30,230 nt of DNA from Chrysochromulina parva (GCA_002887195.1 PJAB01000303.1:1-30230); one strand, 5' to 3'; shown: positions 1-9,771, counted from the stretch's first letter. The notes: generated from the sequence alone by a model not told the origin. Program-made: numbers and translations.

Positions 1-26
1 TCACACGTGCCGCCTGCGAAATCACA

Positions 27-84
27 GGGGGTGTGAAATCGCAGGTAGGTGTGAATTCATAGGTTCCTGTGATTTCACACCCCC
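27..84. repeat. Imperfect hairpin (inverted repeat)
   Basis: Positions 27-45 and 66-84 are reverse complements with one mismatch over 19 bases, separated by a 20-base loop. The word TGCGAAATCA or close variants recur around it (15-24, 88-97). It could be the edge of a small non-autonomous inverted-repeat element or a transcript hairpin. No ORF, target-site duplication or second copy is visible in the window. Confidence 0.6.
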
Positions 85-918
85 ACCTGCGAAATCATGG
101 GACCCCACAAACCCTAATGTCGGAACGATACAGCATACTGCATACACACATCAGATCAAAGACCGATCGGATCGACCCTAACCTCTGCGCGGTGTCGACC
201 GTCCGGGTCGTCGGACTCCGCCTCGGACAACTGGAACTGGCGATCCATGATGTGAACGGTCCGGTGACATTTGTCACATTCGTTGGGTGATGGCTGATGC
301 GGTCGCGCGTCCATGGGGAGCGGGAGGGTCCTCGCGCGTTTCATCTCATGAAACTCAGAACGATCAGACTTAAAGACACCGTACGACAGTCTCGACACTG
401 CACACCACTCACCAGGACCAGACAGCAGTCAGCACGGACACGACACTGCAGACCGGACGCGCCAGTTCCGCGTCGTTAACATAGTCGTATGCGCGGTAAA
501 TGGTGCAACTCCCTAGCACCTCCCGACCTCCCGTCAGCACACTCATCACTCTCAAAGATGCGCACGCGACAACGCCCCCGTCCCCCAGGTCCCACAGAGA
601 ATCCCTTTCACGTGCCAGCAGTGTGTGACCCCCCCAACACCCCCCGCCCATTTACACCCAGCCGCGTGAGTCAGATGCCCCTAAAACATTGTAGGGGGTT
701 GCCACGTGAGTCAGACGTCCCGCCACTGGCCCTTCCAGCGCCCGGCGCCGAGCAAACCGCCTCGACCGATCACGCCGCCTTAGCTCCGCGAAGGAGCCGA
801 GCCTGAGCGTTCCATGTCGAGCGTGTACCACCGAAAGGGCCACGTCGTGCTCATGCTGATCTCGGAGTGATCTCGGAGACGATGTCGAGCCGTCTGGTAA
901 CGTGGCCCATCGCGACAC
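85..918. other. Gene-poor stretch downstream of the Nup133-like gene
   Basis: No ORF here has a recognisable product; the short frames look like chance. Two copies of a word like CGTGAGTCAGAYGYCCC occur near 664-681 and 703-720, and a small self-complementary stretch (CCCCTA...TAGGGG) lies near 678-697. Part of 780-918 is probably the 3' untranslated region of the minus-strand gene that ends at 919. Confidence 0.4.
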
Positions 919-3900
919 TCATGGGCCGGGTGAGCCCTCCATGTCGACGTCTCGATCGACCACCACAAAATCTTCGTTGGCCCCTCCCATGCCCGAGGCG
1001 GCGACTTCCTCGGCGGTTGCCGCGCCTCCTCCCATGCCCGAGACGGCGACTTCATCGGCAGCCGCCGCGCCTCGCGCCGCCTCCACGGCCTTTCGATGAG
1101 CCTCGTCGAGCAATTCCTGCAAGAGCACCGTCTCGGGATGCCCTGGCCCAACCGCCCGCTCCACGAGCGATGAGAGCAGTGAACCCCCGATGAGAGCAGA
1201 TGAGTGCAGCCACCCGTGCTCGGCCCCCCCCGGCTTCGCCATTGAGCGATGGGCCTGGTGGATGAGAAGACGAAACAGCGGCAACGGCTGCAGCACGTTG
1301 AGGATTTCGGTGTCGTTGAGGCCGTGGTTCCGCTTGCGCACGGCGAGATCACGCCAGCGATCGACGCCCTGGTGCATCTGGAGCGCCGCCCAGAAGATCT
1401 CGTGGAGGCGAGATCGGCGCGCTTCGGCACTATCCGACCCTTCCGTGCCGTCGCCGTAGCGCCACGCCGTCTTGTGCGCGACGTCGAGCGCGAGTTCGCA
1501 GCACGTGGCGGGGTCCAGACGACGGCCACCGAGGGCCACGTCTTGGCCGAGGGTGCCGCCGTCCTCGGCATGGCGCAGCAGAGTCGTGATGATCTCTTCC
1601 GTCGGGCGAGCCTCGCCAAGGCCAAGCTTCTCCTGCACGCGCAGCGCGTACTGCTCGTCCGCCACGTCATTCAAGCCGACGTCCACCACCCCGCTGCGCT
1701 GCTCGCCATCCAAGCTGACCTCGACGTTACGCACCTTGGGCAGTTGGTCGGGCGGCTTGGGCGGCGGCGGCGGCGGCCGGCCGGCCCGCTTCGCTTTGAC
1801 GACGGCGTCGGCGTGCGCGCGCAGGGCGGCGGGGTCCTCGGGGAGCAGCGCGGCGCGATGGCACAGTTTCCCAACAGAGAGGAAGGCTTTGCGTTCGATG
1901 GGCGTGACGCCATGAGCCGAAAGCAGGCCCCATCCGTATAGGGCGGCCGCCGCGTCGTGCAGCGGCGCGTCGTCGTGATGAGCGCTTGCATGCGCCGCCT
2001 CATCGACCAGATGGAGCCAATAGAGCCGCGGGTACGCCTCCAAAAAGCTTCGGAGCGTCGGCTTGAGCGCCGGGTACGTCTGAGGCAGCAGGAGGAGCTC
2101 GCGGCACGCGGCCGAGCCATGCTCATAGTGCGCGCTGCAGAGCGCTTCGACGAACTTGTGCGTCGCCCCCGCCGCGCCGCCCTCGCCCTCGTACAGGGGG
2201 GGCGGCGGCGGCGCGCCGCTCGAGTAGCGCGTAAGAAGCTCGTGGCGCAGCTCGTGGGGCGAGATCGCGCGTCGACCGTTAAGGAGGTCGGAGGGCACAC
2301 AGGGCATGACCGGGGCTCCGTCCCGACGAGCCATGCACAGGAGCGCGAGGGTCTTCCAGTCGTGCATCTTCTCCGCGAGCGCCACGGCATACGGCACGGC
2401 CCCGCCGAGTGGACCACCGAGGCCGAGGAGTGCCTCGGCCGCCTGCTGCTTCGCCTCCTCAAACGCGTCGACGCGCGCCGCCGTGTCGGGTGCGAGCTGC
2501 ACGAGCTCGAGTCGGCCGATGAGGCGCTCCTCGTGCAATCTCGCGAGATTCTCGATGAGTCTCGCCGCCTCCTGCGTGAGCGCGGGCGGCAGGGTGCCCA
2601 GCGCGGCGCCCACAGCCTGCAGCGCCGCGCAGCTCGCCTGGCTCAAACGGAGCAGCGGATGGTCACTAACGTTGCTCTCGGAGGTCCAGCGTAGCACATT
2701 GGCGGAAATGGCGGAAGCCGCCGCCGCCTCCGCCGCGCCCGCTCCGGCCGCGCCGAGAAGGCTCACTGCCTCGTCACGGTAGGTGCGCGCGGCGGCGAGG
2801 GGCACGACGGCGGCGGCGCACAGGAAGGCAAGGCGCGGCAGCGGGTCCGCAACCGAAGGGGCCGCGCCGCGGGCGCCCGAGACGGCGCTCCGAGCCGGCG
2901 CGAAGCCCGAGAGCGGAGCATGAGCCTCCAGCGCGAGCTGCTCGAGAAACGCCTCCCAACGGCCGGGGAGGAGCAGACCGCCGAAGAAGGCCTCTTGTGC
3001 CGCGCCGCCTGTGGGCGCGCCCGCGGCGGCGGCCGCGGCGTCGGGCAGCGAGCGCACGACCCGTTCGAAGACGCCGATCAACAGGTGAGAGTGCTCAGCT
3101 GCGGCGCCGTTCTGGAGTCGGCGGAGCGCGAGCGCGCTGGCGAGCTTCTCGCCGTGCGCGAGGAGCGTCGCCGCCTCGTGTGGCCACGCGGCAGGCTCGC
3201 ATAGCCCGTGGAGTGTGCAGAAGCGCAACAGGAACGTGTGCTGCTGCACGCGCGAGGCAAGATGGCTCTCTGCCGCGGCGGCGCCTCCGCCCGCCACGAC
3301 GCTCGCACCCGCCGCTTCGCCAAACCGCGCGAAGGCGCCGCCGCCGGCGGCGGCGTTGATCGCTGCCTGCCGGCGCGCGGCGGCGGCGGCAGCGGCGGCC
3401 GGCGCGAGATTGGCGAGCTCTTCGGAGATCTTGAGCAGCGCGTCCGCGGCCGCCTTGGCGGCGCCTGTAGAGGACTTCGCCTCTTCCCCAATAAGGTTGC
3501 CGAGCTCCGTCGCCCCTGATGAGGGACGCCATTAGCGGTCGTCAGAGGGCATCAATAGAGGCAAGTAGGGGTCTTCAGAGGTCATCAAGAGGCAATCAGG
3601 GGTCCTCAGAGAGCTCCATCGCACCTGTCCACCCGCTCGCCTGGAAGCTGAGAAATTGCTCAAAGGCGGGGCGCAGCTTGGTGACGAACCCGTCGACGGC
3701 GGCGCCCGACACGGCGCCGGGCCCCTGTGGAACGAGCATGCGCCCGGGACGGCGCGCCGGCTCGGCGCCCACCCGGATCACTTGGTGGGTGAAGAGGAGG
3801 AGCGCGCCGTCGTGGTCATCCCCTGCGCCGAGCAGCCTTGCGTCGGGCAGAGGGCCGAGCTCTCCTGATGAGGGACGTAATCAGGGGTCATCAGAAGGCA

Positions 3901-5967
3901 ATTAGGGGTCATCAGAGGGCCGAGCTCTCCTGATGAGGGACGTAATCAGGGGTCATCAGATGGCAATTAGGGGTCATCAGAGGGCCGAGCTCTCCTGAGG
4001 AGGGACGCAATCAGGGGTCATCAGAGGCAATTAGGGGTCATCAGGGGGCCGAGCTCACCGCTCTGCTCGCCGCTCCTCATTAGGGGTCATCAGAGGTCAT
4101 CAAGAGGCAATCAGGGGTCATCAGATGGCCGAGCTCACCGCTCTGCTCGCCGCTCCCCATCGCCGCCCCAGCCCGCCCGATGAGCGCACACGACGGCCGG
4201 CCTGACGAATCCCGCAGGGCCCACGCCTCGCCTCCGAAGTTCGTCAGGTTCGTCAGGGCGAAGTTGGCGGCGGCGGTGGCGACGACGGGGAACCGAAGAC
4301 CGAGGCCGCCGCCGACCGAGGCCACCGACGGGCGGTACGCGAGCGCGGGACCGCCGGCGCGCTTCGAGCAGACGAGCCGAAGTGCATCTCGCTGCGCCGG
4401 CGTTGAGATCGTCGGCAGCCGTGGCATCGGGATGGCGGGAGCGCCGGCGACGTCGCTGGGCGTCAGGACCGTGCGCCGCTCGCCCGCACTCATGAGGCTG
4501 TACTCGAGCAGGCTCACCTGCCATATATGGATATATGGGGACGGGTTAGGGACCATCATCAGCCGCAATCACACCGGCGATCCGAGACGCAATCTCGAGG
4601 ACCCTCGGGAGCGAAATGACGAACCCGGGAGCCGGCAATCTCGATGGCCCTCGGGAGCGAAATGACGAACCCGGGAGCAGGCAATCTCGATGGCCCTCGG
4701 GAGCGAAATGACGAACCCGGGAGCAGGCAATCTCGAGCGGGCTCACCTCAAAAGACGAGGGCGCGACGCCCGCGACAAGCACGAGCAGCGTGCAGCCTGT
4801 GCCGGCCTCCTGCGGAATGAGCGCGAGGTCGCATGCATCCGCGGGCACCTGGTGAGAGCCCGCATGCTCATAACTCTGGCCGGCCCCTCCACGTCGCCAC
4901 ACGTCGAGCGAACCTTCGGCGCCCACGACGGCGCCATCCTCCTCGTCGTCGGCGCCGCCGTGGGTGCCATCCACTGCGGCTGCCGCGGCCGCCGGCGCGC
5001 TCAGCGTCACGAGCCAGTCGCTAGCTAGGGCGAGGCGCTTGAGGAGCGCGGAGGTGCCGGGCGCGGTGGTGGGCGCGCTCACGAAGTAGGACTTGACGGT
5101 AGTTAAGATGGACGAGACGACGCCGGCGTCGCGCTGGAGGGCGACGACCTGCATCGTGGAGCCACCGACGCCGAGGACGACGGCAAACAGCCCCGCCGTC
5201 GTGCCGAGCACCGCTGCCGCCGACGAGCCGGTCGCATGCAATACGGTGCCCGGCGTTGGGCGCAAAGCGATCGACTCTGCAGATGAGGGGAGCGGCACAC
5301 TCGCCTCGGCGATGGGCGTGGGCACCGAGATCGGCGGCTGCAGCGAGAGCGCTTCGAGCTGGTACAGCGCCAGCCGGCACGACGAGCGCGACGCCCAGCA
5401 CACGAGCAGCAGCACCGAGTCGGCCGCTCCCGAACCCGGTTGGACCTCGCAGACGAGGTCCGCGGCGGCGAGCTCGGAAGGCAGCGGTGAAGCGAGGCGC
5501 CGGCAGCCCTGCGGCGCGGCGGCGCGCCAGACGTAGAGCGTGCTGCCCATCGCCGCCCATGCGACCGCACCAACGCCGCACCCAAACGAGCACGGGTCCG
5601 GTTGCGGCTGCAGCTCGCGCTGGCGCAGAGCGGCGGTGAGCGCGGCCGGCAGCGCGCCGAGGGCCATGGTCCGGTGGTGCCCGCTGGGCATCGCCGATGG
5701 GCGTCTGACGACGGGCAACTCGTCCCGCAGCGCAGCAGGGCCCGGCGTGGCCTCGGCCGGTGCCAACCCAAGGCCGCCGCCTCGCCGCCGTGCGAACGGC
5801 GAGAGAAGCGCCGCCTGCGGCTGGTGCTGCTGGTGCTGCTGCTGGTGCTGCTGCTGGTGCTGCTGCTGGTGCTGCTGCCCGCCCAGTAGCGCGGCCGCCT
5901 CGCCGGGGCTCTGCGGCTGCCGCGTCTTGGGCGTCTTGAGGAACTCGTCGAGGTCCAGGTTCAGCAT
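919..5967 (-). CDS. NUP133: Nup133-like nucleoporin (four exons)
   Basis: Exons by phase and continuity: 5967-4747, 4517-4139, 3864-3625 and 3515-919, giving about 1478 residues. Exon 1 starts at the ATG encoding MLNLDLDEFL; the same frame further upstream has no ATG before a stop. Residues 30-50 are Gln/His-rich. Exons 1-3 (to about 614) have the repetitive beta-rich look of a seven-blade propeller. The long alpha-helical part in exon 4 includes a block near residues 707-745 with an HGEKLASALALRRLQN core, which resembles the Nup133/Nup155 C-terminal domain. Nup133 is known as a scaffold member of the Y (Nup107-160) complex of the nuclear pore. The protein is longer than the animal one (about 1150 residues), largely through Ala/Gly/Pro-rich insertions. 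Family assignment is from memory of motifs; Nup155 or another propeller-solenoid nucleoporin is the main alternative. All three introns contain exon-edge duplications. Confidence 0.72.
3516..3624 (-). other. Intron 3 of the Nup133-like gene
   Basis: The donor is ACAG|GTGCGATGG at 3625/3624 and the acceptor CATCAG|GGGCGACGG at 3516/3515, phase 1 on both sides. The first 14 intron bases (GTGCGATGGAGCTC) nearly match the first 14 bases of exon 4 (GGGCGACGGAGCTC). The interior is made of TGATTGCC- and TGATGACC-like words in the sense direction. Confidence 0.75.
3865..4138 (-). repeat. Intron 2 of the Nup133-like gene: array of ~65-bp units with repeated splice sites
   Basis: The donor is AGCG|GTGAGCTC at 4139/4138 and the acceptor CATCAG|GAGAGCTC at 3865/3864, phase 1. 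On the plus strand the word GCCGAGCTC recurs at 3854, 3919, 3984, 4048 and 4128. The first three copies sit directly after a CATCAG- or CCTCAG-type acceptor in the gene's sense direction. The last two sit at donor-type junctions, and the last is the true donor. The array therefore holds three potential acceptors and two potential donors, each with a copy of the exon edge. The fill between copies is TGATGACCCCTAATTGCC-like. Confidence 0.8.
4518..4746 (-). repeat. Intron 1 of the Nup133-like gene: three 46-bp tandem repeats
   Basis: The donor is TTTGAG|GTGAGC at 4747/4746 and the acceptor GGCAG|GTGAGC at 4518/4517, phase 0. Three 46-bp direct repeats start at 4591, 4637 and 4683 (plus strand AATCTCGA...), and a fourth start is cut off at 4729. 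The intron's first 15 bases (GTGAGCCCGCTCGAG) match exon 2's first 15 bases (GTGAGCCTGCTCGAG) at 14 positions. Confidence 0.85.
5820..5878 (-). repeat. 12-bp CAG/CAC tandem repeat coding Gln/His
   Basis: In the Nup133-like exon 1 a 12-bp unit (plus strand GCTGCTGCTGGT) repeats about four to five times and encodes a QQHQQQH-type tract near residues 31-48. It is in frame, so it is a length-variable coding microsatellite. Confidence 0.85.
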
Positions 5968-6217
5968 CTTCGCCGCGCGCGTCTGCCTGTGAACAGCCGG
6001 CACAATTCGCGGCACTGAGTTGACGATTTGCGCTGCATTTAGGTCTATGCATATGTGCGGGTGTGAAGGAATACCACTATTGCAGGCTTCGTCTTCGGAT
6101 TGAAGTCCAGCGTGACGCAGTTCAACAGATTCCCCGAAGTCACAGCGGCAGTCGCCCGCCGCTTCGGCGTAATATAGACGTCCGTCCCGTCGGCCCCCTC
6201 GTTCGGTGCCTCCTGCG

Positions 6218-6305
6218 AGGAGGAGGAGGAGGAGCTTGAGGAGGAGCTTGAGGAGGAGCTTGAGGAGGAGCTTGAGGAGGAGCTTGAGGAGGAGCTTGAG
6301 GGGGA
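6218..6305. repeat. 12-bp tandem repeat, acidic Glu/Leu coding on the plus strand
   Basis: The unit GAGGAGCTTGAG recurs six times, with CTT at 6235 and every 12 bases to 6295. It reads as a charged LEEE repeat (helical, coiled-coil-like) on the plus strand and as poly-Ser on the minus strand. Confidence 0.9.
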
Positions 6306-7271
6306 GGACAAGGAGTACGGGGACGTGAAGGAATGGTTGAGGACGATCTCTCCCACAAACGCTCTAGCAATGCTCAAGCTCGATGGACCCGCCATGCGCG
6401 CTTTAATCAAGGCTGACGAGTTCAATTAGAAGGTCCGCAGCTCCCCGTGGCCTTCTTCTATCTCCGAGATGATCGCCAAGGGTTGGAGCGTAGCCCAAAC
6501 GGGGAAAACTTTACACCGGAGGTGTGGGCTCGGCTTGCTCAAGCCTCAACATGACAAGGGAACAAGATCTTTATTCGTCGTTTGCGGCCCAGAGGGTGAC
6601 GCCCTCTGGCCTCTGGGCCCCTTTTTTCGCGGCGGAGGCGGAGAGGCGAGGCATGCCACTCACGGCACTCGAGGAGATGCTCATAGCACACGTGGGCACC
6701 AGGTACGTGAAGACGGGCCGAGGCGCGCGCTCCACATTTTTTGGCATTGATATCCAGCAAGACGTGGACGGCCACTACGAATACGAGTTTGTTGTTGGCG
6801 GCGGGCGCTTCAAATCCTCAACTGAGGATTGGAAACCGATAACCTTCTCCGTGGTGCAGGGCCTCACGGCACAAGCGGAGGCACCGGAGGCCACGCACCC
6901 GACCTTCGCAGCTTTACTCAAAGCTGCATCGGTGTGCGTGGCCTTCACTTGGACAGACATCGCGGCCACGTTAATGTTGGGCTCGAGAGACCTGGCCCCT
7001 CCATCCTTCGAGGCTTCAACACTTCCACTGGCGCGCCAGTCAAGCTGACGATTAACCCTCACGCTGGCGGCCGGCGCGCGATTGACACGCTTGGCGCTGG
7101 ACATTGTCCTGAACTCGGAGTTGGAAGCCCCCGGGCTCCTCGAGATCTTCTCCGAGTTGATGGGCAGCAAGGAGAAGGCGAAGGAGACGTTTTTGAGCCC
7201 ACAGCTGGCGGTACAGGTGAAGGAGATCTACGATTCGGAGTGCCTCTCATTATGGGACGGCTGCTGGCGCG

Positions 7272-7311
7272 AAAGCTCACTCTCCAGGAGTAAAGCTCAC
7301 TCTCCAGGAGT
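7272..7311. repeat. Perfect 20-bp tandem duplication
   Basis: The unit AAAGCTCACTCTCCAGGAGT occurs at 7272-7291 and 7292-7311. In the plus frame reading RLLARKLTLQE the second copy introduces GAG-TAA. Without the duplication the frame would continue into YAALADRRTASEDV. It looks like a disabling mutation of the decayed gene. Confidence 0.95.
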
Positions 7312-7810
7312 ACGCCGCGCTCGCCGACAGGAGGACAGCGAGCGAAGATGTGCGCCGCCGTATGGGAGGTGGCTTATGCTGCTTCTAGGCTGAGGCTGAA
7401 GGCCCTGGTCGACAAGGGCGTCGCCGACTCCTTCACGGCCAACCGCTGGCAGCGCAGGCGCGTCTTGCGTCCGGTGCATCGAGCAGCATGCTTGGCGCGA
7501 TCTCCAGCGTGGGCAGCGACAAGGCGTTTGCGGCCTGCCCGGCAGCGCAGGCCCGTCTCGCATCAGGTGAGTCCAGCTGCAAGCACGGCGCGGTGCGGGC
7601 ACCGCTGCCCTCGCCGCCGCCCTCGCCGCCATCCTCGCCGATTCCCTCGCCATCGCCCCCGCCCTTAATGTCACACGAGCCCCCACCACCGCTACTGCCG
7701 CCCTCCATGGTCTCGAAGACTCCCGACGACGGGCGGAGCGTGAGGATCGAGGACGCGAACGGGCGGGGCGCTGGAGAGAGCATACTGACACCCAACATGA
7801 ATCATTAGAT

Positions 7811-8139
7811 TCGAACATGGCCACGAGTATCCGATAAGGAACTGCGTGTGCTGCTATGGGATACCTTATGAGCCTCAGTAGGTATCTCGACCCGTACCCC
7901 GTATTGTTCCACGGTGTGTCGGTCCCTACGTCCCTTGGTGTCGGTGTCTCAATAACTCACTGCGGCGGTGGGGGTGTCCCGGCAGCCAAGGGGCTCAAGA
8001 CGCGCCTCATTGAGGTGGGCGGGCAGATCTTCAATCCTGCATTCCCCCCCCCCCAAAAAAATTCCCCCCCTTCCCCCTCCTTCCCTTTCTATTGCATGCT
8101 GATGCCCAAGCCGGGTCAGGTGTGAAGGACGTGCCCACC
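7811..8139. promoter_or_regulatory. Presumed 5' region of GPN2
   Basis: No gene is seen. A C-run and A-run (8046-8067) and a pyrimidine-rich tract (8068-8095) are followed by a possible acceptor, GGGTCAG|GTGTG, at 8119-8120. An upstream non-coding exon is therefore possible. The GPN2 start codon follows 20 bases later. Confidence 0.3.
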
Positions 8140-9771
8140 ATGGTTTTCGGCCAGGTCGTCATCGGCCCGCCAGGCTCCGGCAAGACGACGTACTGCAACG
8201 GTATGCGGCAGTTCCTCGAGGGGCTCGGCCGCAAGGTCGCGGTGGTTAACCTCGATCCCGCCAACGACGTGCTGCCGTGCGCGGTGGAGGCGGACATCCG
8301 CGACCTCATCTCGCTCGAGGGTGCCGCGGCCGCGTGCGAGCTGGGCCCGAATGGCGCGCTCGTCTACTGCATCGAATTCCTGGAGGCCAACCTCGACTGG
8401 CTGATTGATGCACTCGAGCGTCTGAAGGACTGCTACGTGCTCATTGACATGCCCGGCCAGGTCGAGCTGTACACGCACCACGACTCGGTACGCAACATGC
8501 TGCAGAAGCTCACGACCAATTGCAATCATCGGCTGACTGCGGTGCACCTCGTGGATGCGCACCACTGCTCGGATCCGGCCAAGTTCATCGCGGTGCTGCT
8601 CGTGACTTTGTCGACGATGGTGCAACTCGAGCTGCCGTGATGCCTTTAATTGCCTCTCTGATTTGCGCTGATGGCCTCTGATTGGCTCTGTTGGCCTCTG
8701 AGCGGCTCTGACGGCCTCCCTCATCAGGTGCAGCTCGAGCTGCCACAGATCAACTTGCTCTCGAAAGTCGACCTAATCGAGAGCTATGGCGAGCTCGCCT
8801 TCGGGCTCGACTTCTACACAGACGTGCTCGACCCGTCGCGCCTGCTGCCTCTGCTGCAGGTGATTGCCTAATGATTGCGGCAGCTGCCTCTGCTGCAGGT
8901 GCCACCTGTGACTGCCATTGATTGCTGACCTCTCCTCCGGGTGCCACCGAGTGCCACCGAGTGCCACCCGAGTGCACCTGAGTGCACCCGAATGCGACTG
9001 CGTGCGACTGCGTGCGACTCTGCTCAGGAGCGTGAGGGAGATACGCCCTTTGATTGCCGCTGATTGCCTCTGATTGCCACTAATTGCCTCTAATTGCCTC
9101 TCAGGAGCGTGAGGGAGACACGCCCTTTGCGCGCAAGCACGCGAAGCTCAACGCGGCCATCGCCGAGCTCGTCGACGATTTTTCGCTCGTCGCCTTCGGA
9201 ACCCTCAACATTACCGACAAGCAATCGATGGCGCGAGCTCTGAAATCGATCGACAAGGCGAACGGGTACTGCTTTGGGGTTGTGGACGATCCGAACATCT
9301 TCTCGACCGTCGCCGCGGGCGAGACCGAGTGGGATGACGAGCGCGTCGGTGAGTGCTGCTGATTGCCTCTGAGTGCTTCTGATTGCCACTGAGTGCCTCT
9401 GAGTGCCACTGAGTGCCACCGAGTGCCGCTGAGTGCCGCTGAGTGCCGCTGAGTGCTGCGAATCGCCTTCATCATCAGGCTCCGTCGCCGAGCGCTACAT
9501 GAGTGAAAAGGACCTTGAGGATGAGCTCCGACCGCCAGGTGCTGGTCGACGGAACACAGACGAGTGTGAAGAGCAGTGTGAAGAGCCGCGGCTGGCGACC
9601 AAGAGCAAGGTGCGCCTCGAGGGGCTCCAATCGCGCGCCGAGCTCAACGGCTCGCGCGCGGTCGTGCTCGGCTGGGATGCGGACTCTGGACGTTACATGG
9701 TCCGGCTCGATGGCGGCGGCCCCTCACTCAAGCTGCGCCCGGAGTGCGTGCGGGAGACTCGGGAGACCTAG
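8140..9771 (+). CDS. GPN2: GPN-loop GTPase 2 (four exons) with an extra C-terminal domain
   Basis: Exons 8140-8619, 8728-8859, 9105-9348 and 9479-9771 give 382 residues. The ATG at 8140 sits in CCCACCATGG and matches the conserved N-terminus ([16 protein letters not shown]). Visible motifs: P-loop GPPGSGKT at 9-16, the family-defining GPN at 69-71, the DMPGQVEL switch region at 103-110, and SKVD (guanine specificity) at 172-175. DKANGYCF falls near the end of exon 3. GPN proteins are known to assist assembly and nuclear import of RNA polymerase II. The usual GPN2 ends soon after the segment corresponding to residues 287-296. Here a charged linker is followed by residues 327-376, which read like a small SH3-like barrel ([20 protein letters not shown]...GRYMVRLD) of a type I associate with algal multidomain proteins. 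All three joins keep phase (0, 0, 1). Confidence 0.93.
8620..8727 (+). other. GPN2 intron 1
   Basis: The donor is ACGATG|GTGCAACTC and the acceptor CATCAG|GTGCAGCTC, phase 0. The intron's first 18 bases match exon 2's first 18 bases at 16 positions. Both copies can encode VQLELP, and only the second is followed by the conserved QINLLSKVD. The fill is TGATTTGC/TGATGGCC-like. Confidence 0.85.
8860..9104 (+). repeat. GPN2 intron 2 with copies of both flanking exon edges
   Basis: The end of exon 2 plus the donor (8842-8862) recurs at 8881-8901 with one mismatch in 21. The acceptor plus the start of exon 3 (9100-9129) recurs upstream at 9023-9052 with one mismatch in 30. Splicing at the upstream acceptor copy would reach a stop within 12 codons, so the outer sites are chosen. 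Spacers are GTGATTGCC, GAGTGCCACC and TAATTGCC words. Confidence 0.9.
9349..9478 (+). other. GPN2 intron 3, simple-sequence rich
   Basis: The donor is GTCG|GTGAGT and the acceptor CATCAG|GCTCC, phase 1. The interior is almost entirely ten-base words of the form CTGAGTGCC or CTGATTGCC. No clear exon-edge copy was found. Confidence 0.85.

Larger units (their letters stand above)
6060..7810 (+). pseudogene. Decayed, multiply frameshifted gene of unknown function
   Basis: No family recognised. Plus-strand coding-like stretches follow one another but change frame. One runs 6073-6177, with a TAG at 6175. The same frame resumes through an acidic Glu/Leu repeat to a stop at 6427. A second frame (about 6423-6551) carries PVAFFYLRDDRQ and FTPEVWARLAQ. 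A third (about 6548-7048) carries APFFAAEAERRGMPLTALEE. Two further frames cover about 7000-7060 and 7070-7270, the latter with LLEIFSELMGSKEKAKE. A 20-bp tandem duplication (7272-7291, 7292-7311) then creates TLQE followed by a stop, and coding-like text continues after it. At least five shifts or stops in 1.7 kb suggest a pseudogene, although sequencing indels could imitate this. The minus strand is open over 6045-6425, but no ATG supports it. Confidence 0.5.

Noticed and set aside
1249..2694. Plus-strand ORFs opposite Nup133 exon 4
   Set aside because: They are antisense shadows: Arg/Ala-rich, with no family look, while the minus strand gives a continuous helical protein.
5021..6052. Long minus-strand Arg/Ala-rich frame overlapping Nup133 exon 1
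   Set aside because: It is a shifted reading of exon 1. The composition (Arg, Ala, Pro) is typical of off-frame GC-rich DNA, and the propeller-like text is in the other frame.
6045..6425. Minus-strand poly-Ser frame as a gene
   Set aside because: The nominal start codon is not ATG, and the plus strand shows a better charged-helix reading that continues in protein-like text. Kept only as an alternative in the pseudogene entry.
8640..9480. TGATTGCC-type repeats as a CRISPR array or transposon
   Set aside because: The units are irregular, there are no unique spacers of constant length, and the repeats lie inside eukaryotic introns in conserved genes.
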